13,085 nt of DNA, taken from NCBI GenBank assembly GCA_016287555.1, contig JAEFAK010000032.1:1-13085 (forward strand), given 5' to 3'. Shown here in pieces: positions 5,760-12,226 of this stretch (positions are counted from its first letter, which is position 1; each line of letters opens with the position of its first letter). Source of the DNA: Oscillospiraceae bacterium (GTDB lineage Bacteria > Bacillota > Clostridia > Oscillospirales > Oscillospiraceae). The position numbers and the translations under genes are program-made. Under the pieces are notes generated by a model. It was not told the origin of the DNA. It ran no database searches and saw only the letters and a list, made by a program, of their open reading frames with translations.

Positions 5760-5790
5760 GCGCGGCAGGGCCGCGCGGCCGCGCTTTTTT
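5760..5790 (+). terminator. Second, tandem terminator
   Basis: A 7-bp stem GCGCGGC/GCCGCGC (5760-5766 with 5778-5784) runs straight into six T (5785-5790). Placed directly after the first terminator, it would prevent read-through into the regulator gene downstream. Confidence 0.7.
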
Positions 5791-5837
5791 GCCGCTTATC
5801 CGGCCTCTCCGCCGCCCGCGGACGCCATTTTTTCAAA

Positions 5838-5864
5838 AAAGTCTTACTCCAACTGAAAGACTTT
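5838..5864. promoter_or_regulatory. Inverted repeat abutting the MerR-gene promoter
   Basis: Perfect 8-bp arms AAAGTCTT (5838-5845) and AAGACTTT (5857-5864) are separated by 11 bases. The right arm ends two bases before the -35 box of the MerR-type gene. A dyad of this size suits a MerR-family dimer, so it is a candidate autoregulatory site, although MerR operators usually lie between -35 and -10. Confidence 0.5.
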
Positions 5865-5865
5865 G

Positions 5866-5895
5866 TTGACAAGGGCCGCGCGGGGAGTATAAAAT
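5866..5895 (+). promoter_or_regulatory. Promoter of the MerR-type regulator unit
   Basis: A consensus TTGACA (5866-5871) is followed by TATAAA (5888-5893; 16-base spacer) or the overlapping TAAAAT (5890-5895; 18-base spacer). The start point is expected near 5902, leaving a leader of about 78 bases. Confidence 0.75.
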
Positions 5896-5912
5896 GGAGG
5901 CAAGATAATCAA

Positions 5913-5964
5913 CCGCATATTAATGCGGGCAGGCAGACCTAACGTTTTTTGTGCCGTCACGGCA
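5913..5964 (+). other. Two small hairpins in the MerR-gene leader
   Basis: CCGCAT-atta-ATGCGG (5913-5928) and TGCCG-tca-CGGCA (5952-5964) are both perfect. The second ends immediately before the ribosome binding site AAAGGAGG (5965-5972). They may stabilise the leader or tune translation; no known riboswitch is recognised. Confidence 0.4.
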
Positions 5965-5979
5965 AAGGAGGAAACAGAA

Positions 5980-6786
5980 ATGAAGAAGAAGAAAGAAAGG
6001 ACCGAACTGCCCATCGGCGAGGTCGCGAGGAGCTTCGGCGTCAGCGACAATACCATCCGCCGCCTCGAGGCAGCCGGCCTCATGACCCCCGCCCGCGTCA
6101 ACGAGCTGACGGGATACCGCTACTACAACGTCGATAACATCGCCGCCATCTCCAACATCATGAACCTCAAGGACTTCGGCTTCACCTACGCCGAGATATA
6201 CGAGGGCCTGCGCGAGAAGGACGGCCTGCAGAAGCTCTATAACAAGCTCGAGGCCAAGCGCAACTCCATCGAGCTCATGATGACCAAGCTCGGCAGACGC
6301 CTGCCGCAGCCCGGCGTCATCCTGACCGAGACCACCGAGACGCCCGATACGTTCTGCTTCACCATGAGCGACCGCATCGCCCCCACGCCGAAAGGCGCCT
6401 CGGGCCTCGTCCGCAAGGCCATCTTCGAGGCCGTGTCCCGCAGCTGCCCGATCAACCACTCGCTGCCCGTCGTTCTGCTCTATGACCAGACCGATCTGCG
6501 CGAGATAGTCTCCAAGCGCGCCGTGAAGATCACGGCCTGCGTGCCTCTGCGCAAGGAGTTCGACGATCCCGACGTCGTGCTCGTGCCGGGAGTGAAGGCC
6601 GCGAGCTTCACCATCGACAGCGACTTCGGCTCCGTCGAGGAGGCCGTCGCCGGGATAGAGAAGGAGATGGAGCGCCTCGGCGCCAGGCAGGTCGGCCCCG
6701 TCCGCGCCATTCTCGACTCCGCTGAAAAGCGCAGCGAGACCCGTGCGCCCGGCGGAAAGATCCACATCCTGCTCCCCATCGAATAA
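5980..6786 (+). CDS. MerR-family regulator with a GyrI-like effector domain
   Basis: A 268-residue transcription regulator. A MerR-type winged HTH spans about 10-75 (PIGEVARSFGVSDNTIRRLE, then the wing NELTGYRYYNVDNI). A helical dimerisation linker covers about 76-108. A GyrI-like small-molecule domain runs from 112 to the end, closing with a family-typical strand (KIHILLPIE). There is no metal-binding Cys loop of the MerR/CueR/ZntR kind, so an organic ligand (drug, dye or metabolite, as for BmrR-like proteins) is more likely than a metal. The ATG at 5980 is chosen because AAAGGAGG lies 7 bases upstream; an upstream in-frame extension to 5923 would have no such site. The next gene starts one base after its stop codon, which points to a shared transcript. 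Confidence 0.9.
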   Translation: MKKKKERTELPIGEVARSFGVSDNTIRRLEAAGLMTPARVNELTGYRYYNVDNIAAISNIMNLKDFGFTYAEIYEGLREKDGLQKLYNKLEAKRNSIELMMTKLGRRLPQPGVILTETTETPDTFCFTMSDRIAPTPKGASGLVRKAIFEAVSRSCPINHSLPVVLLYDQTDLREIVSKRAVKITACVPLRKEFDDPDVVLVPGVKAASFTIDSDFGSVEEAVAGIEKEMERLGARQVGPVRAILDSAEKRSETRAPGGKIHILLPIE

Positions 6787-6787
6787 G

Positions 6788-7816
6788 ATGAAAAGGCTGC
6801 TGAGCATCCTCTGCGCGGCGGCGCTCGCGCTGACGCTCGCCGCCTGCGCGAATATAACTCCGCTCCCGACGGCGGAGCCGACGCGGGAGCCCGCGCCGAC
6901 GGCGGAGCCCGCTCCGACCGCCGCGCCGACAGCGGAGCCGACCGAAACGCCCGAGCCGACCCCGGAGATCCCCGAGGCCGAGCGGGAGCTCATGCACGCT
7001 CTGGCGGGGACGTGGCTCCGGGTCAAGTACGAGGTCGAGGGCGACGTGGGCTACGTCGATTATACCGTCATCATAGCCCGCATGATCTTCTCCCCTGCGG
7101 AGGACGGCGGTCTCGGCTGCGTCTATGAGTACGGCTGGTATGACGAAGACGGCGCGGAGGACATAGCGTACTCCTCGCCCTTCATGCCCGTGTCGTTCGC
7201 CCCCGGCGAGAACGCGGAGATACTCTGCGCCGAGTACGGCGCTGAGGACGAAGTCCATGGCAGGACGGACTACGTCGCCTATATAGACCCCTCCGACACC
7301 CTCGTCGTGACCTCGCTCTTTGAGATAGACGGCGGGCCCGGCACGAGCCGCGCCTGGTACGTCCGCGAGGGCTCGGGCAGGACGGAGAAGGACTTCATGC
7401 CCACTCCGGAGGACCTGCTCGGCAGGGTCTGGCATATCGACATTCAGAAGGCCCCCGGCGACGATTACTACCGCACCGTCAGCGACGGCTCGACGATAGT
7501 CTTCTCCGAGGAGGGGGCGGAGCTGCGCGCGGACATCCACTGGGTCGACACGGGGTACTACACCGACATGGACATTGAGAACATGGAGGTCTGGTACGTC
7601 GACGAGCCCATCGGCGAATGGGCCGACATAGACTGGCACCTGCGCCTCATCGGCCCGGACTACAAGTTCCGCGACCACTTCATCTACATGCTCAACGACT
7701 GGACGCTCGTCCTCTATGAGGGCGAATTCCGGCTCGACGAGGACGGTAACCAGCCCGACGGGTATATACGCGAGACGGAGACCTATTTCCACAATTACGA
7801 CAACTACGACGACTGA
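6788..7816 (+). CDS. Putative lipoprotein with a Pro/Thr/Glu-rich linker
   Basis: A 342-residue predicted lipoprotein of unknown function: signal peptide with lipobox LAAC (Cys20), a low-complexity linker of PTAEP-like units (about residues 27-60), then an acidic, Trp- and Tyr-rich region. That region may hold two lipocalin-like beta-barrel units, one opening at ALAGTWLRVKYEVEG (71-85) and one at LLGRVWHIDIQKAP (near 214); this is a weak guess from the GTW/GRVW openings and alternating strands. The tail is Asn/Asp/Tyr-rich. No clear ribosome binding site precedes ATG 6788, and only one base separates it from the MerR-type gene, so translation probably depends on that gene. It may be the regulator's target or surface partner. 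I recognise no enzyme motif. Confidence 0.8.
   Translation: MKRLLSILCAAALALTLAACANITPLPTAEPTREPAPTAEPAPTAAPTAEPTETPEPTPEIPEAERELMHALAGTWLRVKYEVEGDVGYVDYTVIIARMIFSPAEDGGLGCVYEYGWYDEDGAEDIAYSSPFMPVSFAPGENAEILCAEYGAEDEVHGRTDYVAYIDPSDTLVVTSLFEIDGGPGTSRAWYVREGSGRTEKDFMPTPEDLLGRVWHIDIQKAPGDDYYRTVSDGSTIVFSEEGAELRADIHWVDTGYYTDMDIENMEVWYVDEPIGEWADIDWHLRLIGPDYKFRDHFIYMLNDWTLVLYEGEFRLDEDGNQPDGYIRETETYFHNYDNYDD
6866..6967 (+). repeat. Degenerate tandem repeat coding for the PTAEP linker
   Basis: Repeated GCGCCGACGGCGGAGCC-like units encode residues 27-60 of the lipoprotein. Units vary from about 12 to 18 bases and differ at several positions. Such repeats can expand or contract by slippage, changing linker length in frame when whole triplets are involved. 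Confidence 0.6.
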
Positions 7817-7826
7817 GGTGAAAAGC

Positions 7827-8723
7827 ATGACCGACGAAGTCTTCACCAACGCTTCCGGCGGCGCCGTGCATTATCTCAAATGGGCGGCTGAGGAGCCGAA
7901 GTGCGCCGTCGTCATAAGCCACGGCATGGCCGAGCACCCGGAGCGCTACGACGATCTGGCGGGATTTCTCGTCTCGCGCGGCGCGGCCGTTTACGCGGTG
8001 TATCAGATAGGCCACGGCAAGTACGCCGAGAAGCCCGGCCATATGGACAGGGGCGACTTCGACAAATGCGTTTCCAATCTCAGCGAGCTCGTCGCTCTCG
8101 CGGGACGGGAGACGGGAAAGCCCGTCTTCCTGCTGGGGCATTCGATGGGCTCCTTTCTCGCGCAGCTCTATATAGAGCGCTTCGGCGGGATAAAGGGCCT
8201 CATACTCTCCGGCTCGAGCGCCGCGACGCCCGTCATGAAGGCGGCAAAGCCCGTCGCGGGCCTCGTCTGCGCCTTCGCAAGGGACAAGTCCGCGCCGTCG
8301 CCCTTTATGAACAAGCTCTCGTTCGGGGCGTACAACGCCGCCGTCGAGAGCCCGAAGACGGAATTCGACTGGCTCAGCCGCGACGGCGAGTCCAACGCGA
8401 GGTACATCGCCGACCCGCTCTGCGGCTTCGTATGCTCGAAGTCGTTCTTCCGCGAGATGGCGGGCGGCTTCGCCGTCATGGCAAAGCCCTCGGAGCTCAA
8501 AAAGATAGACAAAGACCTGCCGATCTTCATCCACGGCGGCGGGAAGGACCCCGTCAGCGACTGCGGCAAGGGGCTTTACGCGCTTGAAAAGCAGTATAAA
8601 GACCTCGGCGTGAAGGATGTCGCCCTCGTCGTCTATCCGGGCGCGAGGCACGAGATATACAACGAGATAAACCGCATGGAGGCCTACGCCAACACAGTGA
8701 GCTTCATCGAAAAGCATCTTTGA
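7827..8723 (+). CDS. Alpha/beta hydrolase, monoacylglycerol lipase/serine aminopeptidase type
   Basis: A 298-residue cytoplasmic serine hydrolase of the Hydrolase_4 (S33-like) family. The oxyanion-side signature SHGMAEHPERYDDLA (31-45), characteristic of lysophospholipase/monoglyceride-lipase-like members, comes early. The nucleophile elbow GHSMG (104-108) gives Ser106. The acid is probably Asp241 in GGGKDPVS and the base His275 in GARHEIYNE, completing the triad in the right order. Family members cleave ester bonds of acylglycerols, lysophospholipids or small esters; the substrate here is unknown. The ATG at 7827 is preceded by GAGGTGA (7815-7821), which overlaps the stop of the upstream lipoprotein gene, so the MerR-type gene, lipoprotein and hydrolase probably form one operon, closed by the terminator at 8732-8774. 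Confidence 0.92.
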   Translation: MTDEVFTNASGGAVHYLKWAAEEPKCAVVISHGMAEHPERYDDLAGFLVSRGAAVYAVYQIGHGKYAEKPGHMDRGDFDKCVSNLSELVALAGRETGKPVFLLGHSMGSFLAQLYIERFGGIKGLILSGSSAATPVMKAAKPVAGLVCAFARDKSAPSPFMNKLSFGAYNAAVESPKTEFDWLSRDGESNARYIADPLCGFVCSKSFFREMAGGFAVMAKPSELKKIDKDLPIFIHGGGKDPVSDCGKGLYALEKQYKDLGVKDVALVVYPGARHEIYNEINRMEAYANTVSFIEKHL

Positions 8724-8731
8724 AAATCGAA

Positions 8732-8774
8732 AAGGACCGCCGCGGGCGAGAGCGTCCGGGGCGGCCTTTTTTTT
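8732..8774 (+). terminator. Intrinsic terminator after the hydrolase gene
   Basis: AAGG(A)CCGCC pairs with GGCGGCCTT with one bulged A around a G+C-rich loop, followed by eight T (8767-8774). It starts 9 bases after the stop codon. Confidence 0.85.
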
Positions 8775-8799
8775 GCTCCGGCAAAAGGCGCGGGAAAGC

Positions 8800-8828
8800 T
8801 TGCCAAAAGCGCGCCGGCATGATAGAAT
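8800..8828 (+). promoter_or_regulatory. Promoter of the MFS transporter gene
   Basis: TTGCCA (8800-8805), a 17-base spacer and TAGAAT (8823-8828) form a good sigma-70-type promoter. The start point is expected near 8835, giving a leader of about 90 bases that is unusually A+T-rich for this window. Confidence 0.65.
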
Positions 8829-8878
8829 GAATAAACCGTACTTTATTTAATATGTAAGCACTTCATGTTCGGATCGAT

Positions 8879-8894
8879 CCGCGGGGAAACGCGG
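8879..8894 (+). other. Leader hairpin of the MFS gene
   Basis: A CCGCG-gggaaa-CGCGG stem-loop lies in the leader about 17 bases before the ribosome binding site AGGGGA (8911-8916). It is small and has no T-run; its role is unknown. Confidence 0.35.
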
Positions 8895-8923
8895 TTTGAA
8901 ATAAGAAAAAAGGGGAATAACCA

Positions 8924-10282
8924 ATGCAGCAAAAGAAAAGCATCAACTTCGGTTTCCGCGGCTGGATGCTGATCCTGTATCAGTTCACCGCCTACATCGT
9001 GTTCGTGGCCTTCACCAACTGGCCCATGAACGCGCTGTCGGAGATGTACAGCCCGCAGAACCCGCAGCTCGTCGCAACGCTCTATACCATAGCGCAGGTA
9101 CTCGGCATCGGCACGCAGCTCATCCTCTCGGCAAACATAAACAAGGTCAAGAACATAAAGGTCCTCGGCGTCGTCCTCGGTATCGTGTCCCTGGTCTTCG
9201 CGCTGGGCGTCATGCTCATCCAGCCGGGCACGCTCTGGTTCGTCGCCTACTTCCTTGAGAGCTTCATCGTCACCGTCTGGTGCACGTTCACCATCGGCAT
9301 CCTCATCGGCCAGTGGTTCCCCCGCAGGAAGGGCACCGTCATGGGCATAGTCACGTTCGCCTTCCCCATCGGCAACGCTCTTCTCGCCCCCTTCGCCACC
9401 GCCGTGTTCTCCACGATGGCCACTCTGCACAGACCCAACGTCGCGGGCGCCTTCCTGCCGTACCTCATAGTCGGCATAGTCGGTCTGCTCATCGGCGCGA
9501 TATTCGTCAAGGATTATCCGGAGCAGTGCGGAGCCTTCCGCGACAACGACCGCTCCTTCACTCCCGAGATGGCCAGGGCCATGATGGAGGAGGAGATCGA
9601 GAACAAGAAGACCACCGTCTGGACCCTCGGCCACACCCTCGGCACCGGCTCCTTCTGGACGCTGACCCTGCCCATGGGCTTCCTGCTGATGACCTCCATC
9701 GGCATGATGAGCCAGACGACCACCATCCTCGGCACCTTCGGCTTCGCCTCCGACTCGGCTGAGTTCGGCATGGTCATGCTGGGTGTGTGCATCATCGCCT
9801 GCATAGGCAGCTGGCTGCTCGGCGTCCTCGATACCAAGCTCGGCACGAAGCGCGCCATCTTCATCGCGACCATCGTCATGGTCATTTCCGGCATCTTCGG
9901 CGTCATCGGCGGCAAGACCCATTCCCTGCCGCCCCTGCTCATCGCGCTGGCCTGCCTCGCCGTGTTCATGGGCGCCTCCTCGAACTTCACCGTCTCCGGC
10001 GCCGTCCAGTACTGGCGTCATGAGGACTTCCCGAGCGTCTTCGCGCGCGTCAACCCCGTGGCGAGCCTGCTGTCCGCCTTCGGCCCGATGATCGTCGCGA
10101 CCATGCTCTTCGGAAAGGGTATCCCCGACGTTACCGGCCCCTTCATCTTCGTTGCGATAGCCGGCGTCGTGAGCGTCATCCTCATCCTCCTGTTCAAGCC
10201 CTCGAACGTCAAGAAGACCGACGACAAGTACCGCGCCGCCGCGGGCAAGCCCCTCGACGACGTCCTCGTCGGCAGAAAGTAA
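8924..10282 (+). CDS. Major facilitator superfamily transporter
   Basis: A 452-residue polytopic inner-membrane protein with about 12 hydrophobic helices in two bundles, split by a charged cytoplasmic loop (about 196-235, starting KDYPEQCGAFRDND). The loop-like segment GQWFPRRKGTVMGI (129-142) after helix 4 resembles the oxalate/formate-antiporter-like (OFA) group of the MFS, which carries small organic anions, although the substrate cannot be read from the sequence. The sequence HTLGTGSFWTLTLPMGFLL opens the second bundle. The ATG at 8924 follows AGGGGA with a 7-base gap. It is the first gene after its own promoter and precedes three genes of apparently metabolic function, so it probably imports or exports their substrate or product. 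Confidence 0.92.
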   Translation: MQQKKSINFGFRGWMLILYQFTAYIVFVAFTNWPMNALSEMYSPQNPQLVATLYTIAQVLGIGTQLILSANINKVKNIKVLGVVLGIVSLVFALGVMLIQPGTLWFVAYFLESFIVTVWCTFTIGILIGQWFPRRKGTVMGIVTFAFPIGNALLAPFATAVFSTMATLHRPNVAGAFLPYLIVGIVGLLIGAIFVKDYPEQCGAFRDNDRSFTPEMARAMMEEEIENKKTTVWTLGHTLGTGSFWTLTLPMGFLLMTSIGMMSQTTTILGTFGFASDSAEFGMVMLGVCIIACIGSWLLGVLDTKLGTKRAIFIATIVMVISGIFGVIGGKTHSLPPLLIALACLAVFMGASSNFTVSGAVQYWRHEDFPSVFARVNPVASLLSAFGPMIVATMLFGKGIPDVTGPFIFVAIAGVVSVILILLFKPSNVKKTDDKYRAAAGKPLDDVLVGRK

Positions 10283-10330
10283 TCCGTATCGCCGCGCCGT
10301 CCCCGCACGGGCGCGAAAAAGAAAACAGAT

Positions 10331-10369
10331 CGCCGGGGAAGCGCGCTGCGCGCTTTCCCGGCGCTTTTT
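10331..10369 (+). terminator. Terminator-like hairpin between the transporter and the EthD-like gene
   Basis: The arms 10331-10346 and 10348-10363 pair along 16 positions with one mismatch; sterically the loop is a few bases around 10347. TTTTT follows at 10365-10369. It is a convincing intrinsic terminator, yet the next gene's ribosome binding site begins only 9 bases later. Confidence 0.85.
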
Positions 10370-10389
10370 ATCCGACCGGAGGAAGAAAC

Positions 10390-11220
10390 ATGGCATTTGA
10401 ATACCGCCCCATGCGCAGCGTCATTTTCGTCGACTGCGTGCGCGAGGAATACCGCCACCGCCTGCTGCACTGGCTCTACGCGATGCACGTGCCCGACTCG
10501 ATAAGCAAGTTCGGCCCCTACGTCACCAAGTACGCCTTTTATAACGCGCTGCCCGTCCCGCCCGGAGGCGAGAGGTTCGGCACGCGCCGGATGCAGATGA
10601 CGGAGCACTACTGGCTCATGAACGAGATGACGCCCGAGATGAGCGTCAACGCCTTTACCGAGCGCATGCCCGTCGAGGTCCTGCGCTGGCAGGGCATGAT
10701 CCCCGACGACGGCGTCGACCTCTCCCACGAGGCGAACATGGACGGGGACACCCACCGCGCCTCCGGCGGCGGCGACATGCCGCCCTTCGTCTTCGCCCAC
10801 GTTCCCGTGAACTGGGAGGAGGACTTCAAGGGCGCCGGCCGCACGCTCGACGACGGCCCGAACTACCGCTGGCAGTTCGTCGTCGAATGGCCGGACGAGG
10901 CCGCGGGCGAAAAATGGTTCCGCGAGCAGCTCGTCCCGTTTTTCAAGGACAGACCCGAGGTCAACCGCTTCGTGACCTCGAAGATATATCACGACGTCGT
11001 CGGCTGCAGATTCCACAGACTCGTCGAGCTCTGGTTCGACGGGCCCGAGGAGTGGAAGACCGCCGTCGACGCAGCCGACGCGCTGCCGAAGCCCGCGTGG
11101 GCGCAGACGGAGCGCTTCCCGTATCTCAAGCCGAATTTCAACATAGTCGGCATGTTCCTGCCCGACATGGCCGCCAGCGACAACCTCACCCAGTACCGCG
11201 GCTATATAACGATGCGCTGA
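10390..11220 (+). CDS. Tandem EthD-like (dimeric alpha/beta barrel) protein
   Basis: A 276-residue soluble protein of uncertain function. It seems to contain two ferredoxin-like alpha/beta-barrel units related to EthD. Each has a helix, then a strand preceding a beta-hairpin: first HWLYAMHVPDSISKFGPYVTKYAFYN (27-52) with EHYWLMNEMTPE (72-83), and later EQLVPFFKDRPEVNRFVTSKIYHD (179-202) with RLVELWFDGPEEWKTAV (210-226). Between them lies a linker rich in Gly, Asp and Pro (about 104-155). EthD-like proteins are small accessory or catalytic proteins often encoded with aromatic or ether catabolism genes. No signal peptide is seen. The ATG at 10390 follows GGAGGA (10378-10383) by 6 bases. It is 28 bases upstream of the flavoprotein gene and evidently in an operon with it. 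The family call is tentative. Confidence 0.6.
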   Translation: MAFEYRPMRSVIFVDCVREEYRHRLLHWLYAMHVPDSISKFGPYVTKYAFYNALPVPPGGERFGTRRMQMTEHYWLMNEMTPEMSVNAFTERMPVEVLRWQGMIPDDGVDLSHEANMDGDTHRASGGGDMPPFVFAHVPVNWEEDFKGAGRTLDDGPNYRWQFVVEWPDEAAGEKWFREQLVPFFKDRPEVNRFVTSKIYHDVVGCRFHRLVELWFDGPEEWKTAVDAADALPKPAWAQTERFPYLKPNFNIVGMFLPDMAASDNLTQYRGYITMR

Positions 11221-11248
11221 ACCCGAATCTGATTCAGGAGGATATAAA

Positions 11249-12211
11249 ATGAAAATACTCGGACTTTCCGCCGGAACGCTCAACGGCGCCAACGATTCCC
11301 TCTGCAAGGAGGCGCTCATGGCCGCGAAGGAGGCCGGCGCGGAGATCGAATTTATCAACATCATGAAGCTCGACCTCAAGCACTGCACCGGCTGCAAGGC
11401 CTGCGTCATGGGCCTGTTCTCCGGAAAGGGGAACGCCTGCGTCCTCAAGGACGACATGCAGTGGCTCATAGACAAGATGCTCGACGCCGACGGCATAATC
11501 TACGCCGCGCCCATCTTTGAAAAATGCGGCCCCGGCCTGCATCATACGCTCATGGACCGCTTCGGCCCCCGCATGGACCGCGGCAATCTCATGATAGCCC
11601 AGAAGATCGCCGAGGAAAACGGCGGCAAGCCCATCGACCCGCGTTATCTCAAGGAGAAGGTCATCTCCTTCATGGGCATAGGCGGCTCCGACTGGGCGAC
11701 CCGCATCCAGTGCGACTTCGCGACGCTCGCGCTGACGCCGAAATGGACCGTCATCGACAATCAGCTCTTCCCCTGGTCGCTGAGCATCATCATGAACGAC
11801 GAGGCCGTCGCCAAGGCGCACCAGATGGGCATCGACCTCGCCGCCGCGGCGAAGAAGATAGCCGACGGGACCTTCGTCCCCGGCCACGGCATCATCAACG
11901 AGGACTATAAGGGCCCGGCGGGTGTCTGCCCCTACTGCCACAGCAAGAACTTCTACCTCGAGGAAAACGGCACCGCCATCTGCTGCCTCTGCGGCACCGA
12001 GGGCGTCATGAAGTTCGAGGACGGGAAGTACGTCTTCGAGTTCGACGCGGAAAAGTGGATCCCCCACGCGCACGACTCCATCTCCGGCAAGTTCATCCAC
12101 GGGGACGACATCATGCGCAACGAGGGCGAGTCCCGCGAGCTCATGGCGACCGACGAGGCCAAGGCGAGAAAGCAGAAATACCGCGATTTCATCGCGCCGA
12201 GCAAGCCCTGA
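11249..12211 (+). CDS. Flavodoxin-fold (Isf-like) protein with a C-terminal zinc ribbon
   Basis: A 320-residue cytoplasmic protein. The first 200 residues look like the NADPH-dependent FMN reductase/iron-sulfur flavoprotein fold: first strand and phosphate loop ILGLSAGTLNGAND (3-16), then the cysteine motif HCTGCKAC (45-52) plus Cys64, a C-x2-C-x2-C-x11-C pattern resembling the 4Fe-4S site of Isf-type proteins, and the flavin-loop stretch YAAPIFEKCGPG (85-96). A zinc-ribbon-like unit follows: CPYC (227-230) and CCLCG (245-249). The role is probably electron transfer or a flavin-dependent reduction. The ATG at 11249 has AGGAGG 7 bases upstream. The stop overlaps the ribosome binding site of the LVIVD gene, so the two are tightly coupled. 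The cluster type and the redox partner are inferred. Confidence 0.85.
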   Translation: MKILGLSAGTLNGANDSLCKEALMAAKEAGAEIEFINIMKLDLKHCTGCKACVMGLFSGKGNACVLKDDMQWLIDKMLDADGIIYAAPIFEKCGPGLHHTLMDRFGPRMDRGNLMIAQKIAEENGGKPIDPRYLKEKVISFMGIGGSDWATRIQCDFATLALTPKWTVIDNQLFPWSLSIIMNDEAVAKAHQMGIDLAAAAKKIADGTFVPGHGIINEDYKGPAGVCPYCHSKNFYLEENGTAICCLCGTEGVMKFEDGKYVFEFDAEKWIPHAHDSISGKFIHGDDIMRNEGESRELMATDEAKARKQKYRDFIAPSKP

Positions 12212-12226
12212 GGAGGAAATAACGCG

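Noticed and set aside
5913..5964. Possible riboswitch in the leader of the MerR-type gene
   Set aside because: The two hairpins are small and separate, with no conserved multi-helix junction that I recognise and no terminator or anti-terminator pairing.
8843..10396. 517-residue minus-strand frame opposite the MFS gene
   Set aside because: Composition is dominated by Asp, Glu, Gly and Ala with no fold signature, the mirror of hydrophobic codons on the other strand. The MFS reading has a promoter, a ribosome binding site and clear helices.
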